Part shown: positions 21,001-26,499 of the stretch, one piece after another
Layout of the letters: each line of letters begins with the position of its first letter
Numbering within the stretch: the first letter of the stretch is position 1
DNA from: Maribacter sp. MJ134
GTDB taxonomy: Bacteria; Bacteroidota; Bacteroidia; Flavobacteriales; Flavobacteriaceae
Assembly (NCBI RefSeq): GCF_003970695.1
Contig: NZ_CP034570.1
Coordinates: 3,038,001-3,102,000, forward strand
Reading direction: 5' to 3'
Length of the DNA stretch: 64,000 nt
Made by a program: the position numbers and the translations under genes
Notes under the pieces: generated by a model
Seen by the model: only the letters and a program-made list of their open reading frames with translations
What the model was told of the DNA's origin: nothing
Databases searched by the model: none

Positions 21001-23787
21001 CTCGTAAGAATAGTTAGGGAACACATTTAAAGCGTCTATTTGAATTGATCCTTGGGCGTTACAATTAGCTTCCGTCGTGGTCAGGTTTACTTGCATGTCC
21101 CTGTTCAAAATACCGATATCCGGAGTACTAAACACACATGCGCCAACAATTGGATCTCCCGTAAATGGGTCTAATTGCGTTACTTCTACTCTAAAAGCTC
21201 CGTTGGTGGTAAAATCAAAACTAGGTCCGTTATTAGCGCTAAAAGGAATCGCTATGGTGTTCGTGGCAACATCAACCAATTGATAGCCATAACCACTTCC
21301 CAGATTTGTTATGGTAATATTTCCATCGGTATTACAAACTACATCTCTACTGGTGTAATCTATATCTAGGTTGTTCTGAAAAACATCAAAATAAAAGCGG
21401 CTTACGCATCCGTTTAGGTATGTAATGGATAATCTGTATTTGCCTTCAGTCCCGACCGTAAAATCACTTCCCGTCTCTACCTGGTTCCAAGTACAACTTA
21501 GGTTTCTGTTCAAACAGTTCTCCGGTTCTACGGTACAGCTAGATTCGTCTAGACGTTCCCAAAAAAGGCCTTGTGCATCGCTAATATTTACCTGTAAAAG
21601 CTGGCTGTCGTTTGTTCCACACAAGAATATCTTGGGAAATTGTGTTGTACCATCATTACAGTCTACGACAATTTCCCCCTGTATATCGTTAGAGGCATTG
21701 GCATCGCTATTTAAATCGTTGAAATAGTCTAGAATAGGATTAGTCTGAGTTGAACCAAAAAGCTCAACATCAATTATTTCCATAAATCCTTTACAAGGGT
21801 CTGCTATTTGTTTGTCTACCAGATATGTTCCTACTTGGTTTACAACCACTGTGCTGGGGTCATTATCCGGGTCACCATCGTTTATAGGGGTATCCGTGGC
21901 ATCTATTACACCATTGTTGTTATCATCTCTTACCCATACATAATTGTCAAAATTATCCCCTGCGTCAAGTATTACATTATCTCCACATAATTGCGTGGTT
22001 CTTCTAAAATTACAGGCCGATAAATCATCCAAAAGAAAGTTGGTCGCTCCGGGAGTAGTAAAGCCACAATTATCAAAATCCGTAACACTAGGGTCATCTG
22101 TAATCTGGTTGTCATTTTCAATACCTTGATAGGTAGAATATGCTAAATTCTGTATTAAGTCTGTACAAGCATCAACAAAATCAAAACAATTTTCTGCCAC
22201 TCGCACCCTCATTCTAATGGACGAAACAGGACTAGTATCGGTAACCAAGTTATTTGGAATCGTAAAAAGAACTATTCTTGTTGCTGGGTCATACGTGTAT
22301 GTAACTCCTGTTGGCAGTGACCCTGGAGTCGTGAAATATGCTTCGTCCAAGGTTACATTGATGGGTAAAATATCTCTTATCGTATAATTATCCGCGTCAT
22401 CGTTTCCAATGTTGTCAAAAGACAGGACATAATCCAGTGTTTGACCAAGGTTAACGCCTAATCCCGTAATGTCATTACCCGCAATATCTTCAACTCTTTT
22501 TTCTAGAACAATGTTGGGTTCAATAATCTCAATGTTAAAGGAGTTGAAAAAGGGATAAAATTGATCACCATTCGTACGAAAACGAAATGTTGCCGCAGTT
22601 TCATTATTAGGAATGGTATTGGTAGGCAGGTTTAAAAAATCAGCATCAAAACCAAGTGTATTTAAACTAGAGGGTACCCTGCCTACAAGATCAACCCCGT
22701 TCAGTGTAATATTACTATTAAAGAAATTATTTTGGGGGTTAACAGTGTTTCGCATTCTATAGAAACCGGAACCTGAATTCAATGCTGCCCTAATTTCCAT
22801 TCTGTCGCCCGTAATAGCGAAATCACCTTCCAACGCCGCTGCTCCTATATTAGCGTTCACGGGACCTGTTGGAATGGTCGTAAAGCCGTTATAATCGATC
22901 GTAATAGAATTTGAACCGGTAACACGCGCAAAACCATCAAATGTTGTTATGAGCTTTCCACTTAAGTTAGGGTTTTCGTAGGCAACCACCAAGGTCCAGC
23001 CACCTGCGCTACCACCAGGCATATGGCTAGTTCCGGTACTTAAATCATATCCCACACCTTGAGCGGCCGGTATATTTGCTACGGTATAATCGCCTTCTGG
23101 ATTTGCCTGTGCGGTTATCAATGCGGTAATATCTGCGTAACAAGCGTAGGGTGCATTACTGGACAAGGCCGTATTGGTAAGTCCATCATAAAGGATTTCA
23201 TCCGCTGTAATGTCTACATAGGTTCCACCGGGAACCATTAGCTTTACTTGGTCAATTGGATGTGTTCTAGCCGTACCGGAGGCATCAGTAGTGTGGTCTC
23301 TAGGGTAGGTTGCGGACCAATAGAGTGCCGCATATCTAATTCGGCTACAGGAAGCATCTGCGAAGGTAAGGTTGGCAGTACTAGAACTAAATGTAGTTAC
23401 ATCATTGTCTACATCAATGTAACGCATATTCTTAAAATCATTGTAATTGTAATACCCGCCGGTTTCAGTGTCCCGATTACTTGCAGGGTTAAAACTATTA
23501 TCGTCGTTAAGGTTGTTGTAAGCATCATTTGGCTCGGTATCACTGGTACCGCCGTCCCTGTTCATGATACTGTTGCCCACAAAAGTCAGGTCGCCCTTCA
23601 TATTGGCTTGATATCTAAAAGTATCGCCAGAAGGATAGGTTCTAGTAAAGGATTGATATTCCTGAGCAAAACCAGTGAATGCGAGAAGGCAAAACAGCGC
23701 CGTCAAAAAAAAGATACGGGAAGCTCGTCGGGAACTAACCGTAGCTACAGTTTTAGTATTGAGAAGGTAATTAAACATAATAATCAT
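9007..23787 (-). CDS. sprB: SprB, giant gliding-motility adhesin with type IX secretion C-terminal domain
   Basis: 4926 residues. Long signal peptide with cleavage after Ala41 (LLAFTGFA|QEY). The N-terminal ~450 residues hold a DUF11-like/pilin-like region. Dozens of SprB-type Ig-like repeats of about 70-100 residues follow, each with a C.G..DG.I.V...GG..PY.Y.ID pattern, to about residue 4830. The last ~90 residues (IPNFFTPDGDGQNDAW to GHFTLYR) form the gliding-motility-associated C-terminal domain, a type B T9SS sorting signal. SprB is the mobile surface filament that runs along the cell on the gliding machinery. Some blocks of about 600 residues are duplicated. ATG 23787 or 23778 could be the start. 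A terminator and a 419 bp gap separate it from sprD. Confidence 0.93.
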   Translation of the reverse strand: MIIMFNYLLNTKTVATVSSRRASRIFFLTALFCLLAFTGFAQEYQSFTRTYPSGDTFRYQANMKGDLTFVGNSIMNRDGGTSDTEPNDAYNNLNDDNSFNPASNRDTETGGYYNYNDFKNMRYIDVDNDVTTFSSSTANLTFADASCSRIRYAALYWSATYPRDHTTDASGTARTHPIDQVKLMVPGGTYVDITADEILYDGLTNTALSSNAPYACYADITALITAQANPEGDYTVANIPAAQGVGYDLSTGTSHMPGGSAGGWTLVVAYENPNLSGKLITTFDGFARVTGSNSITIDYNGFTTIPTGPVNANIGAAALEGDFAITGDRMEIRAALNSGSGFYRMRNTVNPQNNFFNSNITLNGVDLVGRVPSSLNTLGFDADFLNLPTNTIPNNETAATFRFRTNGDQFYPFFNSFNIEIIEPNIVLEKRVEDIAGNDITGLGVNLGQTLDYVLSFDNIGNDDADNYTIRDILPINVTLDEAYFTTPGSLPTGVTYTYDPATRIVLFTIPNNLVTDTSPVSSIRMRVRVAENCFDFVDACTDLIQNLAYSTYQGIENDNQITDDPSVTDFDNCGFTTPGATNFLLDDLSACNFRRTTQLCGDNVILDAGDNFDNYVWVRDDNNNGVIDATDTPINDGDPDNDPSTVVVNQVGTYLVDKQIADPCKGFMEIIDVELFGSTQTNPILDYFNDLNSDANASNDIQGEIVVDCNDGTTQFPKIFLCGTNDSQLLQVNISDAQGLFWERLDESSCTVEPENCLNRNLSCTWNQVETGSDFTVGTEGKYRLSITYLNGCVSRFYFDVFQNNLDIDYTSRDVVCNTDGNITITNLGSGYGYQLVDVATNTIAIPFSANNGPSFDFTTNGAFRVEVTQLDPFTGDPIVGACVFSTPDIGILNRDMQVNLTTTEANCNAQGSIQIDALNVFPNYSYELRLDDGTAAPVAPANDPYQGLHPGGTFIDDETAQPNNSHTFNVNEGDYFIITRSDDGCIDVQSITVNRIPDPTVSALTTANIGCSAGTIELSRTGGQGNPDFQYAIWSKDGTVLHSPGGSPTEQQIVDNIDPNAYQTETTFTFGWRDTDNDLIDEYFLGEDGTYQFIVLDANGCYGISAPVTIADNGGLTIDSISEVQPSCSGDADGELTINITGGVAPFQYSIDNGANYQPTHNFVGLSAGNYDIRVLDSSGCDITQQYVLNQPFPLSASAGVSRDATCDPNGGEVRITNVVGGNAPYEYSFDGGSTWGTSSIAVLPPGDYTVLVRDSACSFPMNVTVEDLPTPPNVVLTPEVNYNCDGTGTITASPSISGYDYRYELDGVPNAPDPTSNVFNNVAPGTYTVTTYYTSQTPPTPSLLLSEDFGVGNGTIPSPDTRGYAYEDQTTSTAGGGDTNRNINDFQYSVTNRIVAPFGAWISPNDHTNPSDPDGRFLVINVGTPSPGQIIYTKPINDIIPNRPLRISLHIFNLVVSTRTILDPDLTIEIVDTGGTVIQSIRTGDIAKNTGPDDWVLFTADLDPGANTNLDFVIRTEKIGNNGNDLALDDIEIFQIPEVCELSVETPVTVAAGQVFGSTLQSSTNASCNGLSDGTITFQVANFDSVAGFEYSEDGGTNWILSTSSPVTTNAVFGAGNQTVLIRKANEITCTTSVSALITEPTAVEVNANVTTALTCTNGATITANASGGTAVYNYQLENVGGTPVASYDFATNGTNRVFSGLADGTYVVRVRDANNCEDVIDTSIIINPLNPLVFNAVPMTCYDGGNNATIQVNVTDGNGGYQFRIDGGPWLTPTPASSTTYTFQNLSDGSFDIDVRDQNGCPLSLATQTVTIEPNLTVSAVAPNIAACDTSAEVTITANGGDGNYTYAIVASGATPVNGDFSTTNPVAGFAAGNYDVYVRDNSGNTGYCSESFALTITQDAPINFAPTPTDVTCFGDSNGSIAILVNSGGQAPFTYSIDNGVTYGTGTNFPNLSAGTYQVRVRDANLCESTTIPVTVNQPDQLVAEAVQTQDYTCAQLGQITVGSITPTAGGSGDYQYRLNSGSWTTTTTGGHTFTDLSDGTYTISVRDANAIGCEITLSDVTIAPLPVAPTVDYTVVYNCDGTGNVSVTPFDSSFIYILDGAAQGPGVSANIFNTIAVGTHTLRVTYSPDCHVDTTVIIADGNAFEATVTAFENLDCNGDASGSITIDADNYGAGGFEYSINGGGFVGPFTTAQTIAGLNAQTHNIVVQDVNDPTGCTVSLSQVLTEPTALDVSAAITTDFTCNNSGATITASTTGGTPAYQYQLEISDDADLAAPYASIISVERPYQNSPIFNNVPVSNPGESYVVRVRDSNNCEDVIDNAITVAGPELIVFNAVPTACYTGNNDGSIVVNVTGGNGGYQFRIDGGPWRTPAIATDVTYTFTGLSNGSYDVEVRDQFGCPLASNTQTVSLDPNLNATIDVVDISSCADGSITVNATGGDGNFVYAFMPTGNVPVLADFGASNTFAVTTGNDGDYDVYVWDNNGIDPHCEFTTTETVAPAVTLAYTATPTAPECHDGTGSIAVNITAGDNPYTIEIIDLDNGGASDQTNTNVVATTQNYFNLGTGNYTIIVTDANGCDRTETPVTITNPDELTADIIGIAPVNCDPDPNMYGFEFDNYPLTLGTLEFSADGGSNWQSSDTFVGAAYTSGTEVEPSIRVVGTNCQTDLPRYTIPYPLDDLDISISAIIVDCNDLQVTVQGTEGLAPYEYTYSENPVNFNPASATWQPGGTVDSGGNTVPAGEGSFVFTGLVPGRTYVFYVRDSSPCVRQSSQNVNTLAPPPVQISADVTPTCDGVTNGQVTYTVTETTLGELGGSFDWDFYRLDDTLPIGAPTLITSGTEGTFVSGDSFTVPTPANLGTGDYFVEIRGAAPNNCVIGSENVEVEQLDPITFTPNVLSHITCANPGLVEIQNPQGGGGTYTYTLSSTNFISDIVTTDNPVEVPISNLVDATATPFNVLVEIADQYNCPVTTLPSHTVSMDISQSPTITSVTTTNCATPFGITVNASGGSAPYLYSIDGGTIYVDNGGMFNNVAVGSYTISIIDANGCTASDTAEIYPVLQASATNTKLLDCSVVTVPNPYGPDAVITIEATDGSGSYDYEITGPENETRTTLTSPEEWTTSTPGTYTVSVYDNNRPSCPARTFTVEVPTRLEPVVDTIDTTDVTCNGDTDGTITISAVDNAIGPYTFEITDRDGSSVNITPSSTTNTSATFTGLAPTTGAGYIVTITASSSNNCPTNSVAIPIGEPTAIAVTMNIPVEFVCTTGNNENNASISVQSATGGSNTFVRYQFFNNLDLVTPVQDGTNDTYIETNVLGGDYTIIVFDDNGCQGTASASIAPFDELLPATITVDQTISCIAGENITINAFGSLTDSSTPAGLANYEFRQLPSGVFGASNTFTNLSTGTHNFEVRNVNTNCIVPVSHTVGEPNNFEITSTVVDVVCDGTDGSVSFTINDPINPYTGGFSWQIYNSQGTVSLGDDVLIGGANGVSANVGPTTPFALGEGEYRVDIVQDSNPNCTTTDFFAIAGPNGPITGNTQVEPITCAFNDGVIEIIDAQGGWGTYTYFVALATDPSPTVGSFVNNPRFTGLAGSATPGTDYQVWIKDQNDCMQRLTDVTLINPEPISANLQVNQGNCTDFSGEIEVVGVTGGQGSNYTYQLLRNGSLFGAPQATTTFTGLGAGSYEVQITDQLTCAATTSAAILYEVISPRADIDKTIDCNSGGEITITQTGGSGTFNYTVTFPDASTPQPAVLGSATATFTNLTMVGDYVFTITDTATGHNCSSTITQRLEPAVVPNIVIDDFTDVTCNGADDGTISVNAIPDNGIGPYTFIIIAGPGSSATFPINASSNTDATAVFTGLEGSIAGITYTIRVESPNGCSRDITQTITQPNVVSSFTANTQQFACTVSNNANTASISVDTSTLSGGSNNFVRYRFVNTTTATVVQDGPNAVYVETNYAGGDYEITAFDDNGCASPAVNATIDQFVEISDPVITDIAPVTCNPGNDAQIQVNLTINPPLSTPNLNFVINGINVTYTDSNNTGLFTGLGAGNYSISITNLDTGCTIDTVHTIEEPLEMQVVATKLTDEECLNNGIDDGSFSVNITDYVGTYDYQVFNANNNPIAGQLGSGNTSTALPPITGLPGGSYYVRITQTQAPFCVENSNVITIIAPEAPISAVISIESSVSCSNDQGSILVNPEGGNGPYTITLINTTTGQAPNVQTNVSAFLFTNLSAGDFDIVVEDTFGCIYTDTGNITLIRPDDIVPTISASTLVCYGDDTASITASVGARNVTPIYQYQLNVYPDMTSTTAQPISVPQASATFDNLGAGFYSVTVMDDNNCAAESNRIQIIDPTEVSAQLIRTSALTCATQAELELIATGGTGPYTFSVDGITFSAFNEVNGPNTHVFSNIGAGTYSYYVQDSFNCAPIESNEITEDPIMPLILDVDSSAAVINCTGESTAIIYADASGGLGNYQYELYTDVSLSTASRIAGPQMFGEFTGLSAGVYFVNVTSEDCTVSAERVEIIEPVPLSYTENIINVSCAGEEDGSITVTLAGGAGGYQYAISPNLNQFDSENTFTDLAPGDYTVIAQDQNGCFEQLQYTITEPTVLQIDATILPEVCEGNSDGSITLNITGGTAPYSTSLNSNSDADYVQDRTVFNGLPGDNYLVFVRDANGCEANIVVDITPGVNLNASVEPIYECSSDTPDNYVNITLEDQTIIGDVLYALDSTDPADMQLNPDFRNSAPGMHYIAIAHANGCVQTFDFEIENFEPLTLTLEQSGINEITATAEGGREGYTFYFDDRDNGDENTFIIRRTDTYVVTVVDDNGCEAQANIFMEFIDIEIPNFFTPDGDGQNDAWLPRNQEAFPQILTIIFDRYGREVYRMGLNDAGWDGLYNQSELPTGDYWYVIKLNGDEDNREFVGHFTLYR

Positions 23788-24157
23788 CCGGTGTTATTCA
23801 AGTAGACTTATTCTCCTTAAAGCTCAATCTTGTTCATTGGCCAAAAAAAGAGTACTCCAATAACAAATATGAATTATAGTGACGATGTGCAGAATTTAAT
23901 GTTGTGGTATGGGACTATATTGTTGTGAAAGCGGCATTACCTTAGGTAACCGGTCTACAAGAACCCTGTTTATTGCTATTCATCGATGTGCAACATCTTA
24001 AGGCAGATGAACGATTTTTGCTGAGAATGAATACTTCAATAACCATAAAAAAAGGGTAAAAGGGCTATTTCTTGAACTAAAAATAACGGTCTATTTTTAC
24101 TTGGAATAGGGTAGTTTCAAAATACGATTTGACCGAATGTTGATGATAAAAATGAAA

Positions 24158-24184
24158 AAATCCCAATGAAAAACATCGGGATTT
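24158..24184 (-). terminator. terminator between sprD and sprB
   Basis: On the minus strand AAATCCC - 13 nt loop region - GGGATTT followed by TTTTTC, shortly after the sprD stop. It suggests sprC-sprD and sprB-sprF are partly separate transcription units. The rest of the 23788-24206 gap shows no ORF, and I found no full TTTG/TAnnTTTG promoter there. Confidence 0.6.
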
Positions 24185-24206
24185 ACAGTGAAATTTCAGC
24201 TGAATT

Positions 24207-26492
24207 TTAAGCGATTTGATTTGAATTTACCCGCATAATCCACATTTTATCATCATAGGCATCGTTCAATCTAGAGTAATAGGAAATCAGCGCATTGCTC
24301 CAAGAATCGTGGCGCTTTAAGTAAACGTACCGGTACTTGTTCTCCGGGTTGATAAAATAACTTGCATTTAAACCGTAAGAGTTTAAGAGTTTTACAAAAC
24401 GATTAGCGTTTTTCGGGTTTGCAAATACGTTAGCAATGATGTAATACCCTGAACCTATTCCATTTATTTTATACGTTTGAGGGTCAATTTCCTTAGCGGC
24501 TACTTTATCCTGTGCTACTACATTCTTCTGTAATACGCTTGTATCGTATTTGGAAGACTTCTCCTTGAGTTTGTCAACGTTGGCGGCATATTCCCTATTG
24601 GTATATCTATTGGCTACGTTCATAATCCACGTAGCGTCATTGTAAGCGCCATTAAACTGGCTTTCATGGGCCGCCACGGCTTCGCCCCATGTGTCATAAC
24701 GCTCTAAGTAAACATACTTTAAGCCGTTGTTTGGGTTGTCTATGTAATTGGCATCAATACCTTTGTCGTTAAGCGTGTTCAAAAAGTTATCCATATATTT
24801 CCCTCCCTTATAAACGTTTGCTACCACATAATAGCCGTCTTTAACATTAGGTAGGTCCCTGAACTTTCTGCTTTTTACTTTGTCTTGTACGATGGATGAT
24901 GTACCAGACCGTTGACTAGTATTTCCCTTTGGTTTAGTAACAGCGATCGCATCTTTTTCTTTGGTGTATGTGCTAGCTGGTTCCCTGTATTTGTCCTGAC
25001 CGGTTTTTTTGGTAGCAACAATTTCTGTTGGCGCAACGGTTGTTCTTCTGTTGGGCCTAGCCACCCCATTTTTTTCTTCAGATTCCGATGTACTAACTTT
25101 GTCTATAGCAGCCACACTTTCCTCAGATACGTTCGGGATAATTTTCGGTGCTGCGGTAGCGGGCTCTTTTCTGGCTGCGCTATTGTTTACGATGGCATCG
25201 TTCTGGGTTTGCCTGCGGATATTCTTTGACACTCCTCCATCATTACTATTATTTCTTCCTGTAGCTGCAATACTACTTTCATCGTTCCCTTTAAATAGTG
25301 CTTCGGCCTTTCTTTCTAAATCGGGGCGTTCGCCGCTAGTTTCGTTTCTAACCATGCGCATGACCATATTGAATCGTCTTTCCAGATCTTGCTGCCTTGT
25401 TGATTCTAAAGAATCCTGTCTAAACATCAGCTCTTCGATTATGGCATCGTTCTCAGCTAATTTTCTTTTCAATTCAGCAATCTCTTCCGACGAGGCCAAA
25501 TTTTCGGGTTCTAGCGAATTTTCGACAAGGTCGTCCGTGTCATCCTCCAACATTACCCGGTCTTCCGTAAGATTAGGCGTAAAAGAATACGCAAATGATA
25601 TCTCATGTGTAAGTCCAAAATTGTCAAAATTGTTAGACAATCCCTTCTCCATGGTATATCCTAAAGAGATTCTTTGGTTGAGGTTGAAACCGACCCCGGC
25701 TGAAGCACCGTAAAAACTATCATAACCACCTTGTACCCAACCCAATTTGGGCAAGTCCAAAATTAGACTACCTCCTAAGGTGAGTTCCTCTTCCCCTACT
25801 TTCCTTACTCTCGCTAAAGGCATTAGTCTACCTTGTCGTAATACCCCGGACTGGTTTTCAAACTGATGGGTATATTGTAAGTGTCCCGAAAACGTTTTAT
25901 CCTTGAATTCCGTTAAGGATTCGCTAGTCTTTATATTGTAATCGAACAGGTTCTCAGCGAATACACCCACATCAAACTTGCCATAAGATAAATTGAAACC
26001 TGGCTGAAAGGATAATAAATTCTGATCCTGTAATCCTGCAAGAAAAGGGTCTTCCTCAACTGTAGTAGCTCTTCCTTCATCAAACCCGCTATTGTAGTAA
26101 GAAAGGTTTGCTCCAAAGGTAAAATTACTTTTATCGCTCAACTTTATACCATATGCATAGTTGGCCAAAACACCATAGTTGCTCAAGGCTCCTAATCGTT
26201 GCGTATACAAGCTAAGTCCAAGACCAGTACGGTCGCTTATACGACCACTGTAACTTAGAAAATAGTTTTGGTTGTTATCATCAAATTGTACCGATTGGTT
26301 TCTATGTAAGAGGTTTACATAGGATTTATCTTCTCGAACAGTTGAGAACGTTGGATTTATTAAGAACCTGTTATACTTTAAAAGGTTTTGTGCAGGCACA
26401 TCGTAAGCCACAAAAGGGTTGTCCTCCTGAGCTCCGACTTTTACGGTGCCGAGCAATAATACTAGTAGATATAAAACACTTTTCTTTAGCAT
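24207..26492 (-). CDS. sprD: SprD, PorP/SprF-like protein with C-terminal repeat domains
   Basis: 761 residues. Signal peptide (LLVLLLGTVKVGAQ), then a PorP/SprF-like barrel region to about 310 (QNLLKYNRFLINPTFS, GLGLSLYTQRLG, GFNLNQRISLGYT). A coiled coil follows (about 330-375, EEIAELKRKLAENDAIIEEL), then a long Ser/Thr/Lys-rich linker. The C-terminus has two related repeats (about 555-630 and 680-757), each with GYYVVANVY / GYYIIANVF ... KYVYLERYDTWGEA / RYVYLKRHDSWSNA ... WIM.V; they look SPOR-like. F. johnsoniae SprD supports SprB-dependent gliding. Seven bp downstream of sprC, so co-transcribed. Confidence 0.85.
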   Translation of the reverse strand: MLKKSVLYLLVLLLGTVKVGAQEDNPFVAYDVPAQNLLKYNRFLINPTFSTVREDKSYVNLLHRNQSVQFDDNNQNYFLSYSGRISDRTGLGLSLYTQRLGALSNYGVLANYAYGIKLSDKSNFTFGANLSYYNSGFDEGRATTVEEDPFLAGLQDQNLLSFQPGFNLSYGKFDVGVFAENLFDYNIKTSESLTEFKDKTFSGHLQYTHQFENQSGVLRQGRLMPLARVRKVGEEELTLGGSLILDLPKLGWVQGGYDSFYGASAGVGFNLNQRISLGYTMEKGLSNNFDNFGLTHEISFAYSFTPNLTEDRVMLEDDTDDLVENSLEPENLASSEEIAELKRKLAENDAIIEELMFRQDSLESTRQQDLERRFNMVMRMVRNETSGERPDLERKAEALFKGNDESSIAATGRNNSNDGGVSKNIRRQTQNDAIVNNSAARKEPATAAPKIIPNVSEESVAAIDKVSTSESEEKNGVARPNRRTTVAPTEIVATKKTGQDKYREPASTYTKEKDAIAVTKPKGNTSQRSGTSSIVQDKVKSRKFRDLPNVKDGYYVVANVYKGGKYMDNFLNTLNDKGIDANYIDNPNNGLKYVYLERYDTWGEAVAAHESQFNGAYNDATWIMNVANRYTNREYAANVDKLKEKSSKYDTSVLQKNVVAQDKVAAKEIDPQTYKINGIGSGYYIIANVFANPKNANRFVKLLNSYGLNASYFINPENKYRYVYLKRHDSWSNALISYYSRLNDAYDDKMWIMRVNSNQIA

Positions 26493-26499
26493 GGTGAAA

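Noticed and set aside
23788..24206. A full TTTG / TAnnTTTG promoter for sprB
   Set aside because: Only partial matches such as CATATTTG were found on the minus strand; not strong enough to list.
25009..25713. 234-codon plus-strand ORF
   Set aside because: Antisense to the Ser/Thr-rich linker and coiled coil of sprD; composition reflects the opposite strand.
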